Below are positions 8,634 to 15,618 of a stretch of DNA of 23,827 bases, piece by piece. Position 1 is the first letter of the stretch; each line of letters opens with the position of its first letter. The position numbers were made by a program, and so were the translations under genes. The DNA is from Methanobacteriota archaeon. GTDB lineage: Archaea; Methanobacteriota; Methanobacteria; Methanobacteriales; Methanobacteriaceae. Location of the stretch: NCBI GenBank assembly GCA_023436175.1, contig JAEZKE010000139.1, forward strand, positions 1 through 23,827, in the 5' to 3' direction. The notes below the pieces were generated by a model. It was not told where the DNA came from and did no database searches. It was given only the letters and a program-made list of their open reading frames with translations.

Positions 8634-9083
8634 ATGTATAAAAAAATTTTACTGCCTACAGACGGTTCTGAGTATGCAAATAAGGCCGCGAAACATGCAA
8701 TATGGCTTGCAAGCTTAAACGGTGCAGAACTCATAGCTCTAAATGTAATTGAGACATCGTCATTGGTCGGATTACCTGCAGAGGATCTTATAGTGCGAAT
8801 TAAAGAGATGCTAAAAGAAGAAGGGCGCAAATCACTGGAGAAGATTTCTGACATATTAAATGAAAGTAAAATTGAAGGTGAATGTCAAAAAGAAGTCAAA
8901 TTGACCCTTAGTACTAAAGAAGGCTCCCCTTCAGATGTCATAATTAACATGGTTAAAGAGGAAGGTGTTGACCTTATTGTAATGGGTACTTCCGGAAAAC
9001 ATGGATTAGACCGATTTTTACTTGGAAGTGTAACTGAAAACGTGGTACGATCATCACAATGTCCCGTTTTAGTTGTGCACTAA
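8634..9083 (+). CDS. Universal stress protein UspA family (copy 2)
   Basis: A 149-residue paralogue of the preceding Usp. It has the same start (KKILLPTDGSEYA) and the ATP-binding loop GTSGKHGLDRFLLGS near the C-terminus, ending CPVLVVH. The central helix region differs more than the two ends do. AGAGGTG is 6 nt before the ATG. The 114-nt gap to copy 1 contains a TATA-like AAATATATATTA (about 8590-8601), so this gene may have its own promoter. The downstream CBS-domain gene begins 50 nt later. Usp and CBS domains are both adenine-nucleotide sensors, so this pair plus the CBS protein may form one energy- or stress-sensing unit (inference). Confidence 0.93.
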   Translation: MYKKILLPTDGSEYANKAAKHAIWLASLNGAELIALNVIETSSLVGLPAEDLIVRIKEMLKEEGRKSLEKISDILNESKIEGECQKEVKLTLSTKEGSPSDVIINMVKEEGVDLIVMGTSGKHGLDRFLLGSVTENVVRSSQCPVLVVH

Positions 9084-9133
9084 ATTTGAATGTCTGTTTT
9101 ATAATTATTTTTAACTTATTAGTTGGTGTAACA

Positions 9134-9970
9134 ATGCTTGTAAAAGAGGTAATGTCAGAGGATATACACTATATACAGGTTCCAGGAAATCGTTTGAATG
9201 CCTTGGAATTAATGAGAGAAAAGAATGTATCAGGGCTGCCTGTTGTAAAATCTGGAACAAAAACGCTTGTTGGATTAGTTACAAGATCAGATCTTGTAAA
9301 TAACCCAGATGAAGAACAAATAGCTCTTATAATGACCAGAAATCTGGTAACAACTACTCCTGATGATGATATTAAAGACGCTGCAATCAAAATGATAGAG
9401 AACAACATAAGAAGAGTTCCAGTTGTTCAAGATGGGGAATTAGTTGGTTTAGTTACTGCATTTGATTTAATACAAAAGGCGTTATCTAAACTAAACATTG
9501 AAGAACCTGTTAAAGATTATATGCTTAAAAATATTCCTACAACATGGGAGAGAACTCCTTTAAATGTAGCTTTTGAAATGATGAGATATTCTGGATTTAA
9601 AGTGCTTATTGCGTTGAATAAAGATGGAAAATTGTCTGGAATACTCACTGAAACTGATTTTATAAATGAAAGTGAGGTTGTCTCTGAGAGAACAGTCCAT
9701 AATACCTCTGTAGGTACAGAAGGAGATAAATGGTCATGGGACAGTACAAATGTCCTTTATGTCATAAAAAACCATCTTAAATTCTCTGATAAAGAGGTTA
9801 AAGATGTTACAGCGACTGATTTAATAACAGCCACCACAAGAACCACTGTAACAGAATGTGCCAATAAAATGAGGCATCATAATATTGAGCAGATACCAGT
9901 TATAGATGTTGATGGAGAATTGACAGGACTTGTAAGAGCTACAGATCTAATAAAATCAATTAAGGATTAA
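9134..9970 (+). CDS. Protein with four CBS domains
   Basis: A 278-residue cytosolic protein made almost entirely of CBS motifs, arranged as two Bateman modules. Motif 1 is about residues 1-56 (VKEVMSE...GLVTRSDL), motif 2 about 60-117 (IMTRNLVTT...GLVTAFDL), motif 3 about 125-180 (VKDYMLKNI...GILTETDF) and motif 4 about 220-278 (TATDLITAT...GLVRATDL). Motif 4 is preceded by a ~35-residue insert (EVVSERTVHNTS...) that differs from the others. CBS pairs bind AMP, ATP, SAM or related ligands and regulate partners. With no catalytic domain attached, this is presumably a trans-acting regulator. The ATG at 9134 follows TTGGTGTAAC. An in-frame ATG at 9059 would overlap the Usp gene and prepend 25 residues of unlike composition, so I reject it. 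Confidence 0.9.
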   Translation: MLVKEVMSEDIHYIQVPGNRLNALELMREKNVSGLPVVKSGTKTLVGLVTRSDLVNNPDEEQIALIMTRNLVTTTPDDDIKDAAIKMIENNIRRVPVVQDGELVGLVTAFDLIQKALSKLNIEEPVKDYMLKNIPTTWERTPLNVAFEMMRYSGFKVLIALNKDGKLSGILTETDFINESEVVSERTVHNTSVGTEGDKWSWDSTNVLYVIKNHLKFSDKEVKDVTATDLITATTRTTVTECANKMRHHNIEQIPVIDVDGELTGLVRATDLIKSIKD

Positions 9971-9971
9971 G

Positions 9972-10397
9972 ATGTCGGAATCACTACTTACTCTCAAAAT
10001 AACATCACAGAATGGAGACATAAAAGTCGTTTCTAAGCTTGATGGTGAAGTATCTGTTAAAACCATACTACTAAAATTAATTCTTGGATACTGCTGGTGG
10101 GCAAATGTTCCTGCAGTTGAAACAGTATTCAATTTAATTGAAGAGGCAATTAGAAGTACAATCAAAAATGTTTATGACTATAATGATCTGGTGGTAGATT
10201 ATGATTACAAAGCAAATGACCTTTTAGAGGATGCTTCAACTATTGAACTCTTTATAAAAAGCGTAGTGGTTGATGGGGTAGAAATTGAAGTTACTGGAAG
10301 GTATATTTCCTTTGAAGGCGATGATAAAAGGGGATTCTGGAAAAAACTTACCAGTTCTAGAAGAAAGGCAGATGGAAGTGTGCATAAAAATCTTTAA
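9972..10397 (+). CDS. Hypothetical protein, coupled to the CBS-domain gene
   Basis: I do not recognise this 141-residue protein. It starts one base after the CBS gene stop, and AAGGATT inside the end of that gene serves as ribosome site, so translation is probably coupled. No signal peptide or clear membrane helix is present; the hydrophobic stretch LLKLILGYCWWANVP (about 32-46) is too short and mixed to be a confident one. The middle is acidic (YNDLVVDYDYKANDLLEDAS), and the tail is basic (KKLTSSRRKADGSVHKN). The position suggests a partner of the CBS regulator. The stop codon lies inside a 22-bp perfect palindrome. Confidence 0.75.
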   Translation: MSESLLTLKITSQNGDIKVVSKLDGEVSVKTILLKLILGYCWWANVPAVETVFNLIEEAIRSTIKNVYDYNDLVVDYDYKANDLLEDASTIELFIKSVVVDGVEIEVTGRYISFEGDDKRGFWKKLTSSRRKADGSVHKNL

Positions 10398-10408
10398 TTA
10401 AAGATTTT
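10387..10408 (+). terminator. 22-bp perfect palindrome over the stop codon, likely terminator hairpin
   Basis: AAAATCTTT, then AATT, then AAAGATTTT form a perfect inverted repeat centred between 10397 and 10398. It includes the TAA of the hypothetical gene and is followed by GGG. A 9-bp AT-rich stem ending in TTTT at a convergent gene end fits transcription termination. Which strand it serves is uncertain. Confidence 0.5.
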
Positions 10409-10425
10409 GGGTAGAAATTTGAATG

Positions 10426-10444
10426 TATAATGATAATCATTCAA
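10426..10444. promoter_or_regulatory. Palindrome AATGATAATCATT resembling a Fur-type box, function doubtful
   Basis: Bases 10429-10441 are a 13-bp palindrome (AATGAT-A-ATCATT). Extended to 19 bases, the site matches the bacterial Fur consensus GATAATGATAATCATTATC at 15 positions. It lies between two convergent gene ends, not in a promoter, so an operator role is unlikely. It may instead be part of a termination zone. Confidence 0.25.
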
Positions 10445-10456
10445 AATCATTACTAT

Positions 10457-11512
10457 TTACTCTAGTTTTCTTCTAATGCGAGGTAAAACATCAATTAAAA
10501 CCTTTTCTGCATCTTCTTTATCTGCAACACGCCTGGCAACTATTTTACCTGTTTTAAATACTGTTACATTTCTTCCTTCTATCTCAAGCATTGCTATTCC
10601 CATTTGCTCTGAACATTTGGTAGACCCCAATTTCTTGAGCTCTAAGCAGGTATTTTTAATATCTACTTCATAGGGTAATTCTGTTTCAAACATTATTTTA
10701 TTTTCTTCATCTTTACATGGTTTATAAACAACTAATTCTTTTCCTGGCTCGCCGTAACCACTGATATCCAGTGCAACACGTTTAAATCCAACTGCTTTTA
10801 ATTCTGAATTTATATGATTTAAAATTCCCATATTCAAAAGTTTTTCAACGTTTCCAACTTCAATCCTCGCAATGTCATTATCATCCCTTACCCTTACAGG
10901 GCCATCTCTTGCCATATTTTTAATCAATGATTCTGCATAACTTATCCTGTTTATTTTTTTAGGAGTTATTTCGCTGTATTTAGAAATTCTGGTTGCAAAA
11001 CAGGTTGTAGATGTTGAATAATGTATGTCTAACTTTTTAAGGGTATCTCGTACATCTTCATCAGTAAAACCAGCATATATAAGGGGACTAACTATGTTTT
11101 TTTCATAATTAACCATTATTCCTGGACGGTCTTCAAGTAAATCGCTGATATTTGTTCCATCAATGATTGTATTAATCCCTTTATCCTTTGCTATATCCTG
11201 TAACTTACCGTACATTTCATTTTTGCAAATAAAACATCTGCTGGGTAGATTAGATTTAAAAGTTTCATTTTCTAAGAGGTTATATCTCACCACTTCATGT
11301 GGAATCCCAATTTCCTTTGCAATTTCAGTTGCGTTGCTGATACAGTCTGGAGGCAGAACTCCATTATCTACTGTTATGGCTGTAGCTTCTTTGCACGCGT
11401 CTTTTGCTATTTTTGCAATTAATGTGCTGTCTGCACCGCCTGAAAATGCAATTATAACTTTTTTATCCTTAAGACATTCCTTCATTTTTTCTATTTTCTG
11501 TTCTATGTCCAT
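10457..11512 (-). CDS. larE: ATP-dependent sacrificial sulfur transferase LarE-like (PP-loop)
   Basis: A PP-loop ATP pyrophosphatase of the LarE/TIGR00268 type. In Lactobacillus LarE adenylates and thiolates the pincer nickel cofactor of lactate racemase, sacrificing its own cysteine sulfur. Counting from the TTG at 11533, visible motifs are the PP-loop SGGADS (31-36), SRCFICKNEMY with Cys100 and Cys103, and TTCFATRI with Cys178, at the place of the sacrificial Cys. Three such cysteines mark the [4Fe-4S] variant, which can use an external sulfur source. About 85-90 residues beyond the usual ~270 form a C-terminal extension (NVTVFKTGKIVARRV). I prefer the ATG at 11512, preceded by AAGGATG and giving 351 residues; the TTG at 11533 has no good ribosome site. 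It lies 73 nt downstream of tfuA-like on the same strand. The physiological substrate here is unknown. Confidence 0.85.
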   Translation of the reverse strand: MDIEQKIEKMKECLKDKKVIIAFSGGADSTLIAKIAKDACKEATAITVDNGVLPPDCISNATEIAKEIGIPHEVVRYNLLENETFKSNLPSRCFICKNEMYGKLQDIAKDKGINTIIDGTNISDLLEDRPGIMVNYEKNIVSPLIYAGFTDEDVRDTLKKLDIHYSTSTTCFATRISKYSEITPKKINRISYAESLIKNMARDGPVRVRDDNDIARIEVGNVEKLLNMGILNHINSELKAVGFKRVALDISGYGEPGKELVVYKPCKDEENKIMFETELPYEVDIKNTCLELKKLGSTKCSEQMGIAMLEIEGRNVTVFKTGKIVARRVADKEDAEKVLIDVLPRIRRKLE

Positions 11513-11585
11513 AAGCTCATCCTTAAAATTCAATACGCACTAAATTCAGTTTAATAATTAAATAGGTGTGTTATAGTTAATTTTA

Positions 11586-12236
11586 TTAGTCTATCATGTT
11601 TTTAATGTATTTTATAACATCAATTGCATCTTGTCGTTTAATATCAATTCCTTTTTCATCTAAAAATCTTTCAAGTTCTTTAATTCTGGTTTCATCAATA
11701 TCTACGTTCTTAAAAACCAGGTCATAAGTTCTTTTTGGATAGAAGATAGATTTTGCAGTTTTAATTAATCTGTCAAATTCTTCTTTAGATACTATTCCTT
11801 TATCAAGCATTCGTTTGAAGTTGTATTCCATACTGACAAGTGAATCTGAAAGCTGTTCTAAATTTACAGGATTGATAACAATAGCCACGTCATCATCTGA
11901 TTCGATAAAGCCGTTTTTATACTGGTTGTAAACATAACCTATTCCAACCATTCCAAAATCATCAAGTTCTGATGCTCGAAGGGCCCCCATACTTGCCCCG
12001 CCCACGACTGTAACGCCTTTTTTAAGCGCATTTAATATCTCGCGGTGGGAAACTGCAGGCTGCTGGTGAAAAACACCGTCTATAATGCCTATTATATCTG
12101 GATTATCCTGTAGAGCTGCTGTTACATCTCCTCTTTGAATGGGGGGGCGATAATCAGCATCCAAAATTTTGGAAGCTTCATCAGCACTGAGTGACGGTCC
12201 AAGAAAGATTATGATATTTTTTTTGTTTAAATTCAA
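11586..12236 (-). CDS. tfuA: TfuA-like core domain protein (YcaO partner, thioamidation)
   Basis: A 216-residue protein with the conserved TfuA core in its first half: FLGPSLS (about 12-18), YRPPIQRGDV (29-38), IIGIIDGVFHQQPAVSHREIL (about 48-68) and VVGGASMGALRASEL (about 77-91). TfuA acts with YcaO enzymes. In Methanosarcina the ycaO-tfuA pair is needed for the thioglycine in the alpha subunit of methyl-coenzyme M reductase, with TfuA thought to deliver sulfur. The C-terminal part is helical and charged. No ycaO gene is in this window. The start is a TTG preceded by GAGGT at 6-7 nt. It would be the first gene of a minus-strand unit with larE and is transcribed divergently from the YhbD-like gene. 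Family assignment is strong; the role in MCR modification is inference from the family. Confidence 0.88.
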   Translation of the reverse strand: MNLNKKNIIIFLGPSLSADEASKILDADYRPPIQRGDVTAALQDNPDIIGIIDGVFHQQPAVSHREILNALKKGVTVVGGASMGALRASELDDFGMVGIGYVYNQYKNGFIESDDDVAIVINPVNLEQLSDSLVSMEYNFKRMLDKGIVSKEEFDRLIKTAKSIFYPKRTYDLVFKNVDIDETRIKELERFLDEKGIDIKRQDAIDVIKYIKNMID

Positions 12237-12390
12237 TATTCTACCTCATTTAGTGAAATTAACAGAGCAACGCTGTGAAATCAATTAAACTTGTATTATA
12301 TAGATATGTGCTGTAATTATTATATTTTTATGTCTGGAATTTGATGATTTGGGGACTATGTTAGAAACTCCTTTTTTAATTTTGATGTTT

Positions 12391-12408
12391 GAAAGTAAAG
12401 TTTATATA
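12391..12408 (+). promoter_or_regulatory. Promoter (BRE plus TATA box) of the YhbD-bactofilin-ABC cluster
   Basis: GAAAGTAAAG, a purine-rich BRE-like stretch, is directly followed by TTTATATA (12401-12408), an excellent archaeal TATA box. Transcription would start near 12428-12435, giving a leader of about 110-115 nt before the ATG at 12546. Confidence 0.65.
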
Positions 12409-12414
12409 GTCAGT

Positions 12415-12432
12415 GTAACAATGTTATGTTAC
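12415..12432 (+). promoter_or_regulatory. Dyad operator candidate GTAACA-N6-TGTTAC
   Basis: A perfect 6-bp inverted repeat with a 6-bp spacer lies between the TATA box and the expected transcription start. A protein bound there would block or shape initiation. The MerR-like YhbD protein encoded just downstream is a natural candidate (inference). Confidence 0.5.
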
Positions 12433-12439
12433 GTGAGAA

Positions 12440-12478
12440 ACCATCAAATGATAATGTACCGCCTCATCATTTGATGGT
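12440..12478 (+). repeat. 13-bp perfect inverted repeat in the leader (hairpin with 13-nt loop)
   Basis: Arms 12440-12452 (ACCATCAAATGAT) and 12466-12478 (ATCATTTGATGGT) are exact reverse complements around the loop AATGTACCGCCTC. In RNA this would be a stable 13-bp stem near the 5' end of the cluster mRNA. In DNA it would be a long operator. It has no T-run after it, so it is not a classical terminator. Confidence 0.8.
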
Positions 12479-12545
12479 CACTTTAAATTTATAATGATTT
12501 TAGATATTTCATAGTGGAAATTAGCATAATGGGAGTGATTTACGC

Positions 12546-13169
12546 ATGGAAAATGATTTAATATCCAAAAAAGAGCTTTTGGAATTAACTGGAATTTCCT
12601 ATGGCCAGCTTTACCGCTGGAAACGAAAAAACCTCATACCTGAGGAATGGTTCATTAAAAAATCTACATTCACAGGTCAAGAGACATTTTTTCCAAAAGA
12701 TAGGATACTGGACAGGATTGAAAAGATAAAAGATATGAAAGGAGACGTATCTCTGGATGATCTGGCTGATATGCTTTCTCCAAACTTGATGGAAACAGTG
12801 CTTGAAAGTGAAAAATTGGTGGAACGGAACATTGTTTCAAGCACAACGATGGATTTTTACACACAGAGGAGAGGAGAGGTAAAAAAATTTGCCTTTGAAA
12901 AGATGCTCTACTTGTATGTTTTGGATAAAATGTTTGAATCTGGAAAAATCAATTTTGATGAGGGAGAGCTAATATTAAAACTTTTAGAGGAAGAATATCC
13001 TAAATTTAAGGGAAAAGGTGGAGAACTAATTTTTTTACGTAAACTTGGAATTTCAAGTTGCTGTTTAGTTTCAAATATCTGTGATATTTATTTTGAAAGC
13101 AGCATGAAAATCATTGAAAGACTGAATCTTTCGGATCTAATCGAGGAATTGAAAATTAAAATAGCTTAG
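12546..13169 (+). CDS. YhbD-like DUF4004 protein with MerR-type helix-turn-helix
   Basis: A 207-residue protein whose first ~80 residues carry the highly conserved block of the YhbD/DUF4004 family: LISKKELLELTG (5-16), ISYGQLYRWKRKNLIPEEWF (17-36), STFTGQETFFPK, then DVSLDDLADMLSP. The first block reads as a MerR-like winged helix-turn-helix, so DNA binding is likely. The C-terminal ~120 residues are helical and less conserved. In Bacillus subtilis yhbD precedes the bactofilin genes yhbE and yhbF. Here the same kind of gene directly precedes a bactofilin (11 nt gap), which supports a functional link. GGGAGTGAT lies upstream of the ATG. It probably regulates its own cluster through the dyads upstream. 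Acquisition from a bacterium is plausible but not shown by base composition. Confidence 0.85.
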   Translation: MENDLISKKELLELTGISYGQLYRWKRKNLIPEEWFIKKSTFTGQETFFPKDRILDRIEKIKDMKGDVSLDDLADMLSPNLMETVLESEKLVERNIVSSTTMDFYTQRRGEVKKFAFEKMLYLYVLDKMFESGKINFDEGELILKLLEEEYPKFKGKGGELIFLRKLGISSCCLVSNICDIYFESSMKIIERLNLSDLIEELKIKIA

Positions 13170-13180
13170 GGGTGACATTT

Positions 13181-13852
13181 ATGAAAAAAAGTATAGGTGA
13201 CTTAAAAATAAATGGCCAGTCAAGTTCTGCTGGAGGCAAATATGATTCTGTAGTTATAAATGGAGGCGGAAGGATAGAAGGCGATCTGGAGTGTATTTAC
13301 CTGAAAATCAATGGTCAATGTAATGTGAATGGCAATGTGAAAGCAGATTCTGTGAAAGTAAATGGTAATAATTCGATTAAAGGGAATTTGAGAGCTGAAA
13401 AAGTCAGAATTAATGGCACAGCTGATATTGGTGGAAATGTATCTGTAGATAAAGCTGAAACTTATGGAAGTATCAATATTGGTGGCGATTGTAATGCTGA
13501 AATTTTCAAAATAGAAGGCACATTTGAAATCGAAGGGCTTTTAAATGCCGGTGAACTGGAACTTAGCATATATGGCCCATCAAAAGCACATGAAATCGGC
13601 GGAGAAAAAATCACGGTTAAAAGAAAAGGAAAATACGACTTTTTGGGCCTAAAATATTTAATCGGTAGCAATAAAGAACTTACTGCCGAATCAATTGAAG
13701 GAGATGAAATCTATCTTGAAAATACCCAGGCCAAAGTTGTAAGGGGAGATAACATAGAATTAGGCTCGGGCTGTGAGATTGAACTTGTTGAATATAAAGA
13801 TAGTTTTAAACAGGACGAAAAGTCGGAAGTAGGTACTCATAAGCAGGTATAA
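13181..13852 (+). CDS. Bactofilin (polymer-forming cytoskeletal protein) 1
   Basis: A 223-residue bactofilin-like protein. It shows the periodic parallel beta-helix pattern of glycine/asparagine turns and alternating hydrophobics: GGRIEGDLECIYLKINGQ, then CNVNGNVKADSVKVNG, then NSIKGNLRAEKVRING, then TADIGGNVSVDKAETYG. The C-terminal block (LTAESIEGDEIYLENT...VVRGDNIELGSGCEIELVEYK) is typical of the YhbE/YhbF branch. Bactofilins self-assemble without nucleotide into filaments, often membrane-associated, and scaffold envelope machinery. No signal peptide or membrane helix is seen, so it is cytosolic. The start is the ATG at 13181, 5 nt after GGGGTGA; a GTG at 13172 lies inside that ribosome site. 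The last residues (DEKSEVGTHKQV) are almost the same as in bactofilin 2, showing paralogy. It is followed after 17 nt by the first ABC ATPase. Confidence 0.88.
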   Translation: MKKSIGDLKINGQSSSAGGKYDSVVINGGGRIEGDLECIYLKINGQCNVNGNVKADSVKVNGNNSIKGNLRAEKVRINGTADIGGNVSVDKAETYGSINIGGDCNAEIFKIEGTFEIEGLLNAGELELSIYGPSKAHEIGGEKITVKRKGKYDFLGLKYLIGSNKELTAESIEGDEIYLENTQAKVVRGDNIELGSGCEIELVEYKDSFKQDEKSEVGTHKQV

Positions 13853-13869
13853 CATAATTTGGTGAAAAT

Positions 13870-14799
13870 ATGACAGTTAACGTAATTGAAGTTAATTCCA
13901 TTCTTAAAAAATATGGTGATTTCACCGCTGTAAATAGCATATCATTTAATATCAAAAAAGGTGAAGTATTTGCATTTTTAGGCCCTAATGGGGCAGGAAA
14001 AACAACTACAGTCGAGATGATGGAATGTCTTAAAAGTTTAACTGAAGGGTCTATAAAAATTTTGGGATATGACATAAAAAAGGATGAGATAGAAATTAAA
14101 CAAAGGATTGGTGTTCTTCCGCAGGATTTCGGCGTATCTGCATTGCTAACAGTTTACCAGAACATTGATTATTTCGCTCAGATGTATCCAAAACACGTAA
14201 ATGTGGACAGTCTCATCAAAATGTTGGGTTTGGAGGATAAACGAGATACACTATTTGTGTATCTTTCAGGTGGTCTTAAACAGCGTGTAGGAATCGCTAT
14301 ATCTTTGGTAAATGATCCGGATATAGTTTTTTTGGATGAACCAACCACTGGCCTTGACCCAAAGGCAAGAAGAGATGTATGGGATGCAATTAAAGATTTA
14401 AAAGCTCGTGGTAAGACCATAGTTCTTACAACTCATTATATGGAGGAGGCTCAAAATCTCGCTGATAGGGTATGTATATTACACAATGGCAATATTATTG
14501 CTGAAGGAACATCTGAAGACTTAATAAGTCGTTATGGTGGTGATAAAACGCTTATTATCAGAAAATGTAGCGAAAAAGCGAAAAATGAACTTATTAAAAC
14601 TATTCCTGAATACACGATTGATGGTGATAATATATTGGTGAAATTATCTGGCGAAGATGATATGAAAATAATATCTAAGGCCGCTTCTATCATTGATACA
14701 GGTAAATCAACTTGTGAGGAATTATATATTAAAAAAGCAACGCTTGAAGATGTATTTTTAAATTTAACTGGTGATAACTTAATTGAAGGAGGAAAATAA
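13870..14799 (+). CDS. ABC transporter ATP-binding protein, DrrA-like (pair 1)
   Basis: A 309-residue ATPase of the daunorubicin-exporter (DrrA) type ABC-2 family. Walker A is LGPNGAGKTTT (about 37-47), the Q-loop is VLPQDFG, the signature is LSGGLKQRV, Walker B is IVFLDEPTTGLDP and the switch His is in TTHYMEEA. After the nucleotide domain comes the DrrA-type C-terminal domain, ending ATLEDVFLNLTG. It energises export by the permease that starts one base after its stop. GGTGA precedes the ATG. It is a close paralogue of the ATPase at 15619. A notable difference is VYLSGG here versus KDLSGG there. The substrate is unknown; position between bactofilins suggests an envelope-related cargo. Confidence 0.93.
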   Translation: MTVNVIEVNSILKKYGDFTAVNSISFNIKKGEVFAFLGPNGAGKTTTVEMMECLKSLTEGSIKILGYDIKKDEIEIKQRIGVLPQDFGVSALLTVYQNIDYFAQMYPKHVNVDSLIKMLGLEDKRDTLFVYLSGGLKQRVGIAISLVNDPDIVFLDEPTTGLDPKARRDVWDAIKDLKARGKTIVLTTHYMEEAQNLADRVCILHNGNIIAEGTSEDLISRYGGDKTLIIRKCSEKAKNELIKTIPEYTIDGDNILVKLSGEDDMKIISKAASIIDTGKSTCEELYIKKATLEDVFLNLTGDNLIEGGK

Positions 14800-14800
14800 A

Positions 14801-15559
14801 ATGTCAAGAATTAGCACTGACCTTAAATACAGTTTCATAGAAACTTTTAATGACAAAACAAATATTGCTATTTTCTTCATATTCCCAACTATTCTGTTTC
14901 TGTTGTTAGGAAGTGTGCTGGGAGGTCTGGGAAGTCAATTACCGAATAATGCTGCTTCTGGCATGAACTACTTTGATTTCCTGCTTCCAGGAATATTGGC
15001 TATTTTTATTACGATGACTGGTGCACAAATGGCTGCAGGAACTATTGTCAACTACCGTAAGTCTGGAGTATTCCGAAAACTTGCAACAACACCAATTTCA
15101 AACATGGAATGGATTGCTGCAAGGATCATTATGTGGACTATCTTAGTAATTCTTTCACTGGGTGTAGCCATTTTTGCAGCCTGGCTGATAATGGGCATAC
15201 ATCCGAACATCAATTTGATAAGCCTGCTGCTAATGGTCGCTGGGACTGCATTGTTTGTAGGATTTGGAATAATTGTTGCCAACTTCATTAAAGATGAAGG
15301 AGCTGCATTTACTGTTACAATGGGTACAGCGTTTCTGTTAACGCTTGTTTCAGGGACTTTCATACCTGTAGAAACTATGCCCTGGTTCCTGCAGTACCTG
15401 ACGAAAATATCTCCTCTAACCTACTTAAGCGAAGGTCTTAGAAGTTCGATGATTACAGGAAATACTGGAGATGCGTTCACCGATTTGGCAATTGTTGCAG
15501 GGCTTGGAATTCTATTGTTTGGAGTAGGAGTCGCATTATTCAACTGGAAAGAGGATTAA
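14801..15559 (+). CDS. ABC-2 permease, short form without ectodomain (pair 1)
   Basis: A 252-residue membrane protein with about six hydrophobic segments (near 21-42, 58-80, 108-131, 138-161, 168-190 and 228-247). It aligns end to end with the long permease at 16549: the same MSRISTD start, SGMNYFDFLLPGILAI, TP(I/L)S motif, FLQYL(T/A)KISPLTYLSEGLRSSMITGNTGDAF and WKED end. It lacks about 112 residues that form the extracytoplasmic loop after TM1 in that paralogue; GGLGSQLPNN joins directly to AASGMNYF. The reading frame is intact, so it is probably functional as a loopless permease. The ATG at 14801 follows GAAGGAGGAAAATAAA, a strong ribosome site. Confidence 0.92.
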   Translation: MSRISTDLKYSFIETFNDKTNIAIFFIFPTILFLLLGSVLGGLGSQLPNNAASGMNYFDFLLPGILAIFITMTGAQMAAGTIVNYRKSGVFRKLATTPISNMEWIAARIIMWTILVILSLGVAIFAAWLIMGIHPNINLISLLLMVAGTALFVGFGIIVANFIKDEGAAFTVTMGTAFLLTLVSGTFIPVETMPWFLQYLTKISPLTYLSEGLRSSMITGNTGDAFTDLAIVAGLGILLFGVGVALFNWKED

Positions 15560-15618
15560 AAAGTTTGCTCGAAAATTAATAAGTTTTCAAGGTTATGAAA
15601 TGGTTATGAGATGAAAAT

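Larger units (their letters stand above)
12237..12545. other. 309-nt divergent control region between tfuA and the bactofilin cluster
   Basis: No gene here. On the minus strand a TATA-like CTATATAAT (about 12295-12303) could drive tfuA. On the plus strand are a TATA box at 12401-12408, a GTAACA/TGTTAC dyad at 12415-12432 and a long hairpin at 12440-12478, all ahead of the YhbD-like gene. These are listed separately. Confidence 0.6.

Noticed and set aside
9059..9133. Upstream ATG for the CBS-domain gene at 9059
   Set aside because: It overlaps the Usp gene end and adds a hydrophobic segment not typical of the family; the ATG at 9134 has a ribosome site and begins the first CBS motif.
10426..10444. 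A true Fur operator
   Set aside because: The site lies between two convergent gene ends with no promoter nearby, so it is kept only as a curiosity.
15109..15291. Small plus-strand frame inside the short permease
   Set aside because: It is out of frame within a well-supported membrane protein gene and shows no features of its own.
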